A stretch of 64,000 bases of DNA from Sphingobacterium kitahiroshimense (GCF_025961315.1 NZ_JAOQNK010000001.1:4836001-4900000); one strand, 5' to 3'. Positions 10,219 to 18,793 are shown, counted from the first letter of the stretch. The notes: a model not told the origin generated them from the sequence alone. A program made the numbers and translations.

Positions 10219-10853
10219 AATTGGTCGATAAGGTCTTGAATATTTACTCTGTTCATATAATTGCTATCAACAAATTGATAGGTTATGTTATAATTTGTAT
10301 CAATGATGTATACTGCTGGTATTGGTAATTCTTTATGATCATTTTTATTATATTTTGACAGTTTAATCCCTAACTTTTCATAGGTGGTGAGGGCGTAGTT
10401 TGGTAGCTCAAATGAAATGCCGAGTTGTTTGGCTAGTGTATTATCCTGATCCGTCAAAATATCATAACGGAGCATGTGGTTCACTTCTAATTCTTTGTTA
10501 TAACTTTCCGATTGTGGAGCTATAGCGACTAACGAAATGTTTTTTTCTTTAAAAAATTCCATGTGGTCCTGTAATGCCTTTAGTTCTACATTGCAATAGG
10601 GACACCAGCTACCACGAAAAAAAGCTACAATTACTTTGCCTTTTTTTAGTAATTCATTTAAGTGGATGATTTGATTACTGGTATTCTTTAGGCTGAAATT
10701 GGGGAATTTATTACCGACCTGTGTGCTATTTTCTTCAATTTTACTGCTCTTTAATTCTTGAATAGATTGACTAAAAACTTCGATAATGTCAGCCGGCAAT
10801 TGTGCGGCTAAGTTTTTATTAATTTCATCTATTTTCTTTGCTAAGTTTGTCAT
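10215..10853 (-). CDS. Peroxiredoxin / AhpC-TSA family thiol peroxidase
   Basis: A redoxin-fold protein with the catalytic motif FFRGSWCPYCNVELKAL, a CxxC site as in peroxiredoxin-like and thioredoxin-like peroxidases. It likely reduces hydroperoxides in the cytoplasm. The open frame extends to 10895, but the ATG at 10853 (MTNLAKKIDEINK) gives the usual family start and is preferred; the extra 14 residues look unlike a signal. It is divergent from an HxlR regulator 50-90 bp away and overlaps the alkylation repair gene downstream by 4 bp. The palindrome at 10916-10932 could let the HxlR protein control it. The substrate is not deducible. Confidence 0.85.
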   Translation of the reverse strand: MTNLAKKIDEINKNLAAQLPADIIEVFSQSIQELKSSKIEENSTQVGNKFPNFSLKNTSNQIIHLNELLKKGKVIVAFFRGSWCPYCNVELKALQDHMEFFKEKNISLVAIAPQSESYNKELEVNHMLRYDILTDQDNTLAKQLGISFELPNYALTTYEKLGIKLSKYNKNDHKELPIPAVYIIDTNYNITYQFVDSNYMNRVNIQDLIDQL

Positions 10854-10915
10854 GCGATATGATTTGTTTTTGCAAATATTTAAAAGTAAATTCATAATGA
10901 CAATACCGCATATTA

Positions 10916-10932
10916 TTATCCCTATGGGATAA
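10916..10932. promoter_or_regulatory. Palindrome TTATCCC-TAT-GGGATAA between divergent genes
   Basis: A perfect inverted repeat with 7-bp arms and a 3-nt spacer lies 13 bp before the HxlR start and upstream of the peroxiredoxin. Position between a regulator and its divergent target is typical of an HxlR operator (inference). HxlR proteins are dimeric winged-helix factors that bind such sites and often sense electrophiles or aldehydes. Confidence 0.55.
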
Positions 10933-10945
10933 AAAAGTCAATTTT

Positions 10946-11290
10946 ATGAAATCAAAGGTGCAAGCTATATCTGAAAAAATATGTCCATTGGAATTTGCGG
11001 TGAATACGATAAGTGGTAAATGGAAAATTCCGATTATCTGGCGGATCAATGAAGGTGAAAAGCGTCCTAGTGAAATGTTGAGGGGAATAGTTAAGGTGGA
11101 TCGCCGCGTGTTAAATCAACAATTAAAGGAGCTTGAAGAAGATGGTGTTTTAAGTAAAAAAAGCTTTAATGAGTTACCTCCACGTGTTGAATATACGCTT
11201 ACACCTCTAGGTGAAAAACTGGTGGAGGTACTATGGAAATTAAATGCTTGGGGAGAATTACTGTTGCAGGAAAAATCGGATTTTAAGTGA
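10946..11290 (+). CDS. HxlR-family winged-helix transcriptional regulator
   Basis: A 114-residue protein with the full HxlR signature: CPLEFAVNTISGKWKIPI, then RPSEMLRGI, VDRRVLNQQLKELEEDGVL and RVEYTLTPLGEKL. These correspond to the helix-turn-helix and the wing. The cysteine near residue 15 sits where redox- or aldehyde-sensing cysteines occur in the family. Length is normal. It is divergent from the peroxiredoxin/repair operon and probably controls it and itself through the palindrome at 10916-10932 (inference). Confidence 0.92.
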   Translation: MKSKVQAISEKICPLEFAVNTISGKWKIPIIWRINEGEKRPSEMLRGIVKVDRRVLNQQLKELEEDGVLSKKSFNELPPRVEYTLTPLGEKLVEVLWKLNAWGELLLQEKSDFK

Positions 11291-11362
11291 TAGGTTCACT
11301 AGTAATGAACTGATGAAGCATCGCTTCACGATATAAAGGAACAATTTTAACCATGATTTAAG

Positions 11363-11384
11363 CCATTTCCCTGTAGGGAAATGG
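11363..11384 (-). terminator. Stem-loop downstream of DUF389 gene
   Basis: CCATTTCCC and GGGAAATGG form a perfect 9-bp stem with a TGTA loop, just after the stop of the minus-strand DUF389 gene and facing the HxlR gene. The T-tract on either side is weak, so termination efficiency is uncertain. Confidence 0.5.
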
Positions 11385-11389
11385 AAAGC

Positions 11390-12751
11390 TTACTTTGTCG
11401 ATTCCTTTCGTGGCAGTGCAAAATCACTGTTCTGGTTTGCAATAACAGCTACTTCTCTTTCCGGAAATTGGATCTTCATCCAATTCTGGAGCTTGATAAA
11501 TTCTTCTTCGCTTAGTTTTTTATCTGCTATATAAATTAAAGAAATGGTATTGATAGCGCTATCCGCAGTGATTATTTTATTCTGTACACCTATGCTGTAG
11601 CTCGTTATCTGCGGAAATAAGATTTTGATATTCTCTTGTAAATTTGGCGTATTGATCTGGTATTTGTTCAATTCGGCATTTAATTGTTTTATTCTAATAT
11701 CTTTTTCAGAAAGATTCTGTTCTTTTTTGTTGATTTCGTTTAAAATATCTGCTTTAAGATCATTGTTGTCTTGACGGATGACTAGTTCTGTATTTTTAAT
11801 TCCATAATCTTCCATTTCTCTTTTTATTCTATCGACCTCTTCTTTGCTGAATTTTTTGATTAAGAATGCTAATTCTAATTTTTTAGGATTAGAATTATAG
11901 TTCGTTCTTTCAAAAACGACTGTATATCCTTTGTCTGTAAACGCTGTCTGAATAAATTTATTGACTTTTTGTGAATATTGTTTTTGTTCTAACAATGTAT
12001 ATGCGAAGTAGACACTAGGAATAATAAGTACGAGAATAATCAGTGAAATGACACGTGTTATTTTCTTTTCACGGTTTGCATCTACAAAGTTAACCTTTGG
12101 ATAGTTGAGGTATTTGACAATGATAAAAGTAGAAAGGCATATGAAAAAACAGTTGATCATATAGAGATACAATGCTCCCGCGAAATAAGAAAGATTGCCA
12201 ATTGCTAGCCCATAGCCTGCAGTACATAAAGGAGGCATTAATGCTGTTGCTATAGCAACTCCAGGTATTGGATTTCCTTTTTCGACACGGGTGATGGCAA
12301 TAACACCAACAAGTCCACCGAAGAAGGCAATAAGTACATCGTATATATTAGGTGAGGTGCGTGCCAAGAGTTCGGATTGTGCATCTTTGAAAGGACTTAG
12401 AGTGAAATATAAGAAAGAAACCAATAAACTTACAAAGGTTGCAATAAGAAGATTTTTTAATGATTTTTTTAACAGCGGAAAGTCATAAACTCCTAATGCG
12501 AATCCGGCTCCTACTATTGGACTCATTAAAGGTGAAATAAGCATAGCTCCTATAATGACTGCTGTAGAGTTCACGTTCAAACCTACCGAGGCAATGACTA
12601 TAGCGCAAGCTAGTATCCAAAGATTAGCTCCTCGAAATGAAATATTATTTACGACATTTTCTAAGACATTTTCCTTTTTGTCTTCGCCAGTATGTAAATT
12701 GAAAAATCGTATGAATTTGGAGTTTGCCATAATTTCTCTATTATTACTCAA
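11390..12751 (-). CDS. DUF389 (TIGR00341-type) integral membrane protein
   Basis: A 453-residue protein. The N-terminal half has about six membrane segments with the DUF389 hallmarks NSTAVIIGAMLISPLMSPI and VAIATALMPPLCTAGYGLAIGN. The C-terminal half (from about residue 240) is soluble, charged and partly coiled-coil (EKKEQNLSEKDIRIKQL region), as in many Bacteroidota members. The transport or signalling role of the family is not established. It stands alone, convergent with HxlR and divergent from the VOC gene. Confidence 0.85.
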   Translation of the reverse strand: MSNNREIMANSKFIRFFNLHTGEDKKENVLENVVNNISFRGANLWILACAIVIASVGLNVNSTAVIIGAMLISPLMSPIVGAGFALGVYDFPLLKKSLKNLLIATFVSLLVSFLYFTLSPFKDAQSELLARTSPNIYDVLIAFFGGLVGVIAITRVEKGNPIPGVAIATALMPPLCTAGYGLAIGNLSYFAGALYLYMINCFFICLSTFIIVKYLNYPKVNFVDANREKKITRVISLIILVLIIPSVYFAYTLLEQKQYSQKVNKFIQTAFTDKGYTVVFERTNYNSNPKKLELAFLIKKFSKEEVDRIKREMEDYGIKNTELVIRQDNNDLKADILNEINKKEQNLSEKDIRIKQLNAELNKYQINTPNLQENIKILFPQITSYSIGVQNKIITADSAINTISLIYIADKKLSEEEFIKLQNWMKIQFPEREVAVIANQNSDFALPRKESTK

Positions 12752-12910
12752 TAACAGTATTTGTTAAAAATCGTTTGATAAATGTTAGGATATTCTTATG
12801 ATATGCTGGATGAGTTTTTTTCTTTAAATATTATGATGCGGCCAACGAACAATTTTGTAAGTTCTTTTATTCAGCGATAAGCTTTCATAGGTTTGTCTAA
12901 AATATGTAAT

Positions 12911-13366
12911 ATGAAGTTGTCAGAAAATATTGTCGGTTTTCATCATTATTCGTTAAAGGCTCCTCAATTTGATGAAACAGTAAAGTTCTACGAACAATTG
13001 GGATTTGTAATTGTGCACTCTTGGTCATTACCTGATTTTAATCTCGAAAAATGTGTCATGATGTATCATGAACAGATTAATGTATATGTTGAAATATGCG
13101 ATGGTGATGCCGATATGCCTGCTCAGGGTAGAAAGCGAAGGTTAGGGGAGGAAATGGTCGAAAATTCTATTCTTCATATCTGCTTTGTTGTCAAGGACGC
13201 GGCTAAAGCAAGGGTGGAAGCATTAAAAGCTGGAGCTATAGACCTGAGCAATGGAGTGCTTGCTATTCAGTTGAAAAATAAATCTAAATCTGTCGGTGTT
13301 CATAATAGTTTGGTTTATAGTCCAAATGGTGAGGTTATAGAATTTTTAGAACAGGTAAGTTTCTAG
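12911..13366 (+). CDS. VOC-fold (glyoxalase/bleomycin-resistance superfamily) protein
   Basis: A 151-residue protein beginning MKLSENIVGFHHYSL, with the repeated beta-alpha-beta-beta-beta pattern: FDETVKFYEQLGFVIVHSW in the first half and NSILHICFVVKDAAKARVEAL in the second. It ends with SPNGEVIEFLEQ, the normal C-terminal metal-site strand. The frame can be extended six codons to a TTG at 12893, but the ATG is more likely. VOC proteins are metal-dependent isomerases, dioxygenases or binding proteins; the substrate is unknown. Its stop overlaps the stop of the convergent HxlR gene in one CTAG. Confidence 0.8.
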   Translation: MKLSENIVGFHHYSLKAPQFDETVKFYEQLGFVIVHSWSLPDFNLEKCVMMYHEQINVYVEICDGDADMPAQGRKRRLGEEMVENSILHICFVVKDAAKARVEALKAGAIDLSNGVLAIQLKNKSKSVGVHNSLVYSPNGEVIEFLEQVSF

Positions 13367-13737
13367 TTTTCACCGATAGCCCCTAAGGCGGTTAATAAGG
13401 CTAAAATTTTCCTTCCTTTTTCGGTTAGGATGTAAAGCGATTTGACTTTATCTTTTTTGTTATCTATAATTTGATCTTCGACCAATTCTTTCAGTTGCTT
13501 GGTGAGTATCCGGTCGGAAATATCTGGAAGTATGGATTTAAAACTTGCGTAATATAAATCTTCTTCATGGAGAGCAAATAGTAAAGATAATTTCCATCTA
13601 CCACTGATTTGAGCGAGTGCTTTATGGGCTTTGCAAAACTCTAATAGCGATTTTTCATTTATAGAATTTGTTGAATTTTCTTTACGCATATTTGATATTG
13701 ATTCATGAGAAGGACAAGTTATGGATAAATTATTCAT
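13363..13737 (-). CDS. HxlR-family transcriptional regulator
   Basis: A 124-residue winged-helix protein with LAQISGRWKLSLLFALHEEDLYYASFKSI-type core, DRILTKQLKELVEDQII and the wing LYILTEKGRKIL. Compared with the HxlR at 10946 the N-terminal cysteine is replaced by a cysteine about 12 residues before the ISGRWK core (FCKAHKALAQ). Convergent with the VOC gene; both stop codons fall in the palindromic CTAG at 13363-13366. Its target is unknown; the VOC gene and the Nudix gene, which is divergent, are nearest candidates. Confidence 0.85.
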   Translation of the reverse strand: MNNLSITCPSHESISNMRKENSTNSINEKSLLEFCKAHKALAQISGRWKLSLLFALHEEDLYYASFKSILPDISDRILTKQLKELVEDQIIDNKKDKVKSLYILTEKGRKILALLTALGAIGEN

Positions 13738-13884
13738 TTCTCCTTAACGGAAATTCTTTTGATGCCTTTATGCCCATAGAAAAAGATGTTTTTCCTTTAT
13801 GCACATTTTAATAAGTAAATCTGACTATTGATTTTTCTTTAAAAATTATTAGATTACGCGTTATATAAGTTTAAAATTTTTGAT

Positions 13885-14307
13885 ATGGATACGCTTAATT
13901 CAAGTCTTCTTACAGCAGGTTTAATCACTTTAAAAGATAATAAACTCTTGTTGGCCTATAGTAATAATAAAAAAGCATGGTATTTGCCTGGCGGTAAGGT
14001 GGATCGTGGAGAGAGTTCATTAACGTCTTTAAAGCGGGAGATTAGAGAAGAATTGATGATTGACCTGAACGATGATAGATTGGATTTTTATTGTCACATA
14101 ACTGCTCCTGCATATGGCGAAAATCCTGTGGTTATTATGGAGCAGGATTGTTTTATATATGATCTTAGAGAAGAGATTAATCCTAGCAATGAAATCGGGG
14201 CGGTCCAGTATTTTTCGAGAGCATCATATATGAAAGAGCAGTTTCAAGTGATTGGTGTTTTAATGGTTTTTGATAAACTGGAAGCAGACCGGCTAATAAA
14301 GGTCTGA
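13885..14307 (+). CDS. Nudix hydrolase
   Basis: A 140-residue cytoplasmic protein carrying a complete Nudix box from about residue 36: GGKVDRGE, then seven residues, then REIREEL. The catalytic glutamates are present. Nudix enzymes cleave nucleoside diphosphate derivatives; the MutT-like short length suggests a nucleotide-cleaning or ADP-ribose type role, but the substrate cannot be read from sequence. It lies 147 bp from the divergent HxlR gene. Confidence 0.88.
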   Translation: MDTLNSSLLTAGLITLKDNKLLLAYSNNKKAWYLPGGKVDRGESSLTSLKREIREELMIDLNDDRLDFYCHITAPAYGENPVVIMEQDCFIYDLREEINPSNEIGAVQYFSRASYMKEQFQVIGVLMVFDKLEADRLIKV

Positions 14308-14492
14308 TACTTTACCTTTATTTTCCTGCTATTCACCGAGTTTTTTATATTGTTGATCTAAATGTAATAAAAAGAGCGTGTTCCTTGTCTTAATTTTGAG
14401 TCAGAAAGTTAAAAGAAATACTTTTTAAGAATGGGGTATTTAACTGACTAACTGATAACTCAAGAAAACTAAATTTATAAAATAAAGACATT

Positions 14493-14924
14493 ATGAAAAC
14501 GCTAGTAAAAACATTCACTGTAGCAGTATTGGTTGCAATCAGTACACTTACAATGGCTTCGGGAAATCCTGAAAAGACAATCAATTTGTCAACTGCAAAT
14601 TTTGCAATCGATCATTATATAGACGTAATGACTGAAGGGCAGTCGCTAGGTTTAGAGCAGTTATTTACTGCTGATTATAATCAGAAAGTCCAGGGTAAAA
14701 TTGCAAGAACAAATAGCCGTTCGGACGTTATCAGTTTTTTGAAAAAACAAAAAGGAGAAAAGTTAAATTGTAAAACGACAACTTTGATCTTAGAACAGTC
14801 TTCACATTATATGGTAGCGAAAGTTACTATGCAATTTGAAAATTTTACTAAAACAGATTTGGTTACTTTAGTTAATGACGGCGGAGCCTGGAAAGTTTCA
14901 AAATCTATTAATTGTTATCAATAG
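14493..14924 (+). CDS. Secreted NTF2-like (lumazine-binding type) protein
   Basis: A 143-residue protein with a signal peptide (MKTLVKTFTVAVLVAISTLTMAS, cleavage near 23) and a mature domain of about 115 residues. The pattern AIDHYIDVMTEGQ, LEQLFTADYN, YMVAKVTMQFENF, TDLVTLVNDGGAWKVSKSI resembles the NTF2-like/putative lumazine-binding family seen widely in Bacteroidota. It is probably periplasmic. No catalytic residues are obvious and the ligand is unknown. A strong terminator follows. Confidence 0.7.
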   Translation: MKTLVKTFTVAVLVAISTLTMASGNPEKTINLSTANFAIDHYIDVMTEGQSLGLEQLFTADYNQKVQGKIARTNSRSDVISFLKKQKGEKLNCKTTTLILEQSSHYMVAKVTMQFENFTKTDLVTLVNDGGAWKVSKSINCYQ

Positions 14925-14957
14925 AAAATGTTTAATTAAGTATCATATGTTTATGTT

Positions 14958-14985
14958 AGTCCTGTCGAAAGATAGGACTTTTTTG
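14958..14985 (+). terminator. Rho-independent terminator after NTF2-like gene
   Basis: AGTCCTGTC-GAAA-GATAGGACT forms a 9-bp stem (one G-U pair) closed by a GAAA tetraloop, followed by a run of six T. Clear intrinsic terminator for the gene at 14493-14924. Confidence 0.9.
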
Positions 14986-15063
14986 TTTTCCGATAATAGT
15001 TGATTCTTTTACTGATATTATGAAGGAATTTGTTTTCTTGTTATTAAGAATTCAGGTTAATTA

Positions 15064-15501
15064 TTATTTAGATAATGTTAAGCTACCTTTTATGAGTTCT
15101 AGATTAAATTGACCAATTGTTGTATTTTTAAGCATGGCACTAAGGTGATTTCTTACTTTTTTGAAATCGTTGTGCAGAGGACATGGGTTTTTCTCGGAAC
15201 AATAATCTAATCCCATGCCACATCCGATAAAGATCTGCTCGCCGTCTACAGCTAAGACTATGTCGGCAATTGGTTTTTTTAACCCTGCAGGATCAATGTA
15301 AAATCCGCCATTAGGTCCTTTCGAAGATTGTATTACACCTACTCTGCTGAGATTCTGAAGAATCTTACCTAGAAAGGGTTCTGGTAGCTTTACTTTTTCA
15401 GCAATCTCTTTAATGCCTACTTTTCTACCCTCATGAGAACTTTGAGCGATATAAAAGACTGCACGCATGGCATATTCACAGGTTTTAGAAAAAACACCCA
15501 T
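15064..15501 (-). CDS. Rrf2-family regulator, likely Fe-S (NsrR/IscR-like)
   Basis: A 145-residue protein. The winged helix spans FSKTCEYAMRAVFYIAQSS to LPEPFLGKILQNLSRVGVIQSSKGPNGGF, the standard Rrf2 DNA-binding part. The C-terminal half has three cysteines in GCGMGLDYCSEKNPCPLH, placed as the [2Fe-2S] or [4Fe-4S] ligands of IscR/NsrR proteins. The neighbouring cupin and group III truncated hemoglobin suggest an NsrR-like role in sensing nitric oxide (inference). It is 52 bp downstream of the cupin gene on the same strand, so the two are likely co-transcribed. Confidence 0.88.
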   Translation of the reverse strand: MGVFSKTCEYAMRAVFYIAQSSHEGRKVGIKEIAEKVKLPEPFLGKILQNLSRVGVIQSSKGPNGGFYIDPAGLKKPIADIVLAVDGEQIFIGCGMGLDYCSEKNPCPLHNDFKKVRNHLSAMLKNTTIGQFNLELIKGSLTLSK

Positions 15502-15553
15502 TTTTTTAAATTATATTTTCTTTAATTGTAATCTTATGTGCAAAGATACTGTT

Positions 15554-15916
15554 CTAATTGATATTTATAACATTTTGGACGCGTTGGACATGATCCTGCT
15601 TGTGTATAGAAAGTCTTATGATACTGTTTTTATTTGCTGTAAGATTATGCATGATGGCACCTTCTAAGCCAATGAGATCTCCTTTTTCCATGTTATGTAT
15701 AACTCCTGCTACATTTAAAATTATGGAACCTTCCTGGATGTGTATGACAATGGGAAATGGGCTTTTGTGATCGGTCATAATTACTCCTTCTGCTAGACAT
15801 ATCCGAATCTCTTTAGTCGATGATGTTTCGAGTAAGACTGTTACTGATGGTTTTTCTCCTTTATATGACACTTCTTTATAGAGTGATACCGGAGTGTTTT
15901 GTTTGTTCATTTCCAT
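15554..15916 (-). CDS. Small cupin-domain protein
   Basis: A 120-residue single-domain cupin. The two cupin motifs are recognisable: PFPIVIHIQEGSIIL in the first and GDLIGLEGAIMHNLTA in the second, including the histidine before NLTA. Similar short cupins often lie beside Rrf2 regulators and heme proteins of nitrosative stress in Bacteroidota. No enzyme activity can be assigned. A second in-frame ATG at 15910 is possible. The leader is short: the candidate -7 element at 15938-15945 ends 21 bp before the start codon. Confidence 0.8.
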   Translation of the reverse strand: MEMNKQNTPVSLYKEVSYKGEKPSVTVLLETSSTKEIRICLAEGVIMTDHKSPFPIVIHIQEGSIILNVAGVIHNMEKGDLIGLEGAIMHNLTANKNSIIRLSIHKQDHVQRVQNVININ

Positions 15917-15936
15917 GTCAGTTTTTTTTGATTAGT

Positions 15937-15988
15937 ACAAATATAGTTATAAAAGATGTTTAACTCTTTTAATTATGGCTATATTTGT
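15937..15988. promoter_or_regulatory. Symmetric divergent promoter with mirrored TATATTTG -7 boxes
   Basis: ACAAATATAG at 15937-15946 and CTATATTTGT at 15979-15988 are exact inverted copies. Inside them AAAAGA and TCTTTT (near 15951 and 15965) extend the symmetry. Each arm contains TATATTTG, a perfect match to the Bacteroidota -7 consensus TAnnTTTG, one pointing to the hemoglobin and one to the cupin. No exact TTG -33 is present, which suits an activator- or repressor-controlled pair. Regulation by the Rrf2 protein is inferred. Confidence 0.7.
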
Positions 15989-16039
15989 TTGTCGATACAA
16001 TTTTAAAAATAACCCTTTATCAATTTGTGTATTAGGAAT

Positions 16040-16432
16040 ATGGAAAAGAAAGATATAACTTCATTAGCAGATATTCAATTACTTGTTGATACGTTTTACG
16101 GCAGGGTACGTGAGGATGCTCTCATTGGTCCCATCTTCAATAATCTACTGGCTGGCCGCTGGGAGGATCATTTGAAAAAAATGTATAGTTTTTGGCAAAC
16201 TATCTTGTTGGAAAAGCATACTTACTTTGGAAGTCCATTTCCGCCACATGCTGCTATGGCTCTTACTAATGTGCATTTTGATGCTTGGCTAAAGCTCTGG
16301 TATAGTACGGTTCAGGAATTTTTTGAAGGAGAGAAAGCTGATGAAGCTATTCATAGAGGAGATAAAATGGCAACTATGTTTTTATCTAAAATCACTTATT
16401 TTAATAATTTAAATACCAAACCATTAATATGA
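16040..16432 (+). CDS. Group III truncated hemoglobin
   Basis: A 130-residue globin from ATG 16040; the frame opens at a TTG (16025), but the ATG suits the family. Features of the group III (trHbP) class are seen: VDTFYGRVREDALIGPIF near the N-terminus, HLKKMYSFWQTILL, YFGSPFPPHAAMAL and VHFDAWLKLW, with the histidine of VHFDAW as the probable proximal heme ligand. Such proteins bind oxygen or NO and are linked with nitrosative or microaerobic stress. It is divergent from the cupin/Rrf2 pair and shares their symmetric promoter region. Confidence 0.9.
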   Translation: MEKKDITSLADIQLLVDTFYGRVREDALIGPIFNNLLAGRWEDHLKKMYSFWQTILLEKHTYFGSPFPPHAAMALTNVHFDAWLKLWYSTVQEFFEGEKADEAIHRGDKMATMFLSKITYFNNLNTKPLI

Positions 16433-16514
16433 ACCTTAATACTATAAAGATGTGTTAGTACTGATCAATCGGATTTTGTTAAAATATTTGAACCCTAGTT
16501 TGGTATTGTTAAAA

Positions 16515-17861
16515 TTAAGATCTTTGAGATGGAATTGATTTAAATAATTCAAATACTTTTTCTCTCTCGAGTAAACGCATACCCAGCTTTTCTGTGGAGA
16601 CACCTGGAATTAATCGATAAGTGAAGGTAATATGTGATTCTTCATTAATTAATGTTTCTAAATGTTTTAGCTCAACATGATTTTTGTTTAATTTCGCACT
16701 TAGTTCAGTTATATGAGAGGATATCAGAAAAATAGAATTGTTTAATTCTTCACATCTTTCTACTAATGTTAAAGTAGCGTGATAAGCATCGTCATAATTT
16801 GTTCCTTTAAATAATTCATCCAGCAAAATAATCATTCTCTTCTTTGAAGCAATTAGTTCAGCTGCTTTTTTTACTCTAAGTACCTCATTGTAGAAATGGC
16901 TGCGGCCAGAGCTAAGGTCATCACCAAGATTGATTGTCGTTAAAAGGCCATCAAAAAAAAGTGTATCCATTTTTTCTGCGGGAACAGGTAAGCCCAAGTG
17001 AGCTAAATAAATGCATGCTCCTAGGGTTTTTAACAAGGTCGATTTACCAGTCATGTTTGCTCCAGTTAAAAACCAGATGTTTTTCTCTTGTGATATGATG
17101 ATATCGTTTTTTATAGGCTTTTTTAAAAATAGATTATAGGCTCCTTTTATCTCTAACATATGATCTACATCGGTTTTATTGTGAAATGTGGGAAAAATAA
17201 GATGATTTTGCATCATGGATTTTGCAATTCCTTGATAAATATCTAGTTCGTAGATAATAGTAAAAATCTTTTTAATATTGTGATTATTTAAATTTCTGAA
17301 TTTATAATCATATTTGAGAATTAAAGCGGGCGATATTTTTTTACTGGCTATTACTTTTAATTCGGATAGATCAAAATCTGATGTTAATTTGTTTAAAGAT
17401 TTAAACATCTCCCTGAGTCGTCCTACAGGTTTTTCCTGTTCTACTGCTTTATTTAATAATTCTGTCAAGTATGTGATTAACATGGCGATTTCGGCAATAG
17501 AGCGTTTGATTAATACGCGTTCCATTTGATTTTCTGCGGACCAGAAATTGAAAGATAATTTTTCTGAGTAGTAACGAAATAGATTTGCTGAATCAGTTTC
17601 TACTCCAAGACTTAAATATTTTTCTAAATCTTGGAACATATATTTATCGAATGGATGATTATCCATTACGTTTGATAAGTATTCGATTGCTTCGTTTCGG
17701 TCTTGGATTTCTTTTATATCTTTTAATGGATTAATGAAGTAGCTGTATAATAGGGACCTTCCGCCTAAAGTGCTGGTATTGTCAAAGAAATTACATAAAC
17801 TAAAATCTCTATGATCAATAGCGTTTAAATCACTGAGGGTTTGCTTATCAATTGTGAACAT
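16515..17861 (-). CDS. MutS-related ATPase lacking mismatch-recognition domains
   Basis: A 448-residue protein consisting of the MutS core (lever/clamp-like helices, about 1-230) and the C-terminal ABC-type ATPase. Walker A is TGANMTGKSTLL near residue 265, followed by SGRSHFYNEVLRV, the Walker B region IILLDELFKGTNYDDA, and the histidine switch LISSHITELSA. The N-terminal mismatch-binding domain of MutS and the Smr domain of MutS2 are both absent. Such shortened proteins are common in Bacteroidota and may act on branched DNA or RNA; function is unproven. Stands alone. Confidence 0.88.
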   Translation of the reverse strand: MFTIDKQTLSDLNAIDHRDFSLCNFFDNTSTLGGRSLLYSYFINPLKDIKEIQDRNEAIEYLSNVMDNHPFDKYMFQDLEKYLSLGVETDSANLFRYYSEKLSFNFWSAENQMERVLIKRSIAEIAMLITYLTELLNKAVEQEKPVGRLREMFKSLNKLTSDFDLSELKVIASKKISPALILKYDYKFRNLNNHNIKKIFTIIYELDIYQGIAKSMMQNHLIFPTFHNKTDVDHMLEIKGAYNLFLKKPIKNDIIISQEKNIWFLTGANMTGKSTLLKTLGACIYLAHLGLPVPAEKMDTLFFDGLLTTINLGDDLSSGRSHFYNEVLRVKKAAELIASKKRMIILLDELFKGTNYDDAYHATLTLVERCEELNNSIFLISSHITELSAKLNKNHVELKHLETLINEESHITFTYRLIPGVSTEKLGMRLLEREKVFELFKSIPSQRS

Positions 17862-18370
17862 ATCTTTAGAAATTGTTTATTAATGGTTTGTCGAATTGTT
17901 TCTTTTTTACTGCTGAATCTAAACTAAGATACAAAATGTGGTTAATAGAATCAGTTTGTGTGCTAAAATTTAATAAGTTACGCAGGATAAAATAAGTTTG
18001 AGTAGTACAATAGTTATTTTTTATAGAAGTGGGCCTGTATTCCCAAAATGATGAATTACATTATGCAGTCCGTTATCCTTGCCACTTAAAAATAGTTAGT
18101 AAAATGTAAAATTATGGTCAGTATTGTAGTTGTAGAAGTTGACTCTTTATTGTTCTTGATACCTCATTAATCTTATTTCGAGAGAAATTAAACTTATTTT
18201 GGAGTTAAATTTCATATATTTATGTGTATATTTTGGTATGATAATAGAAGTTTTTAATACTTATTTGTGCTGAAATCAATGATAAAAATACAAGATATTA
18301 AGTGCTGTTAAGGATTTCTAATTGTTATTTTAATGAGAACAAATAGAATATTCGCTTAAATTACAAGTGC
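17862..18370. other. Intergenic region upstream of Fur-family gene
   Basis: About 510 bp between the divergent MutS-like and Fur-family genes. No open frame with coding character was found. It must contain both promoters; a TATATTTT at about 18230 is a near match to the -7 element pointing right, without a clear -33 partner. No repeat or RNA structure stood out. Confidence 0.45.
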
Positions 18371-18793
18371 ATGAATAATGAAATAGAGAATAAACTTCGG
18401 GATAAAAATACAAAGCCAACAAGTATGCGGATATTAGTATACGATTTTTTAGCCTCTCAACATATTGCTTTATCCTTATCTGAAATGGAGGCCCACTTCT
18501 ATCCAGCAGACCGTATAACCCTATACCGTACACTCAAAACTTTTGAAGAAAAAGGTATTGTGCATAGTATACAGGAAAATAATACGAGCAAATATATCCT
18601 CTGTCATGATGATTGTAATGAGGAAACACATAAAGACTGGCATCTTCATTTTTACTGTAAGATCTGTAAGCATACCACTTGCCGGACAGATATTAATTTT
18701 TCTGCGCCCAATAATAATTCGGTTCGAATTGATGAGGTCCGACTTTTTGCTAAAGGTATTTGCGAAAATTGTATGAATGAAACTATGCAATAG
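18371..18793 (+). CDS. Fur-family metalloregulator (probably zinc-responsive)
   Basis: A 140-residue Fur-fold protein. The winged helix includes PTSMRILVYDFLASQHIALSLSEME and RITLYRTLKTFEEKGIVHSI. The metal-binding half has HLHFYCKICKHTTC and a C-terminal CENC, two CxxC pairs forming the structural zinc site. The next gene, 60 bp downstream, is a zinc/cadmium-type exporter, so a Zur-like or metal-detoxification regulator is the best guess. The 15-bp palindrome over its stop codon could be its operator for the pump gene (inference). Confidence 0.88.
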   Translation: MNNEIENKLRDKNTKPTSMRILVYDFLASQHIALSLSEMEAHFYPADRITLYRTLKTFEEKGIVHSIQENNTSKYILCHDDCNEETHKDWHLHFYCKICKHTTCRTDINFSAPNNNSVRIDEVRLFAKGICENCMNETMQ

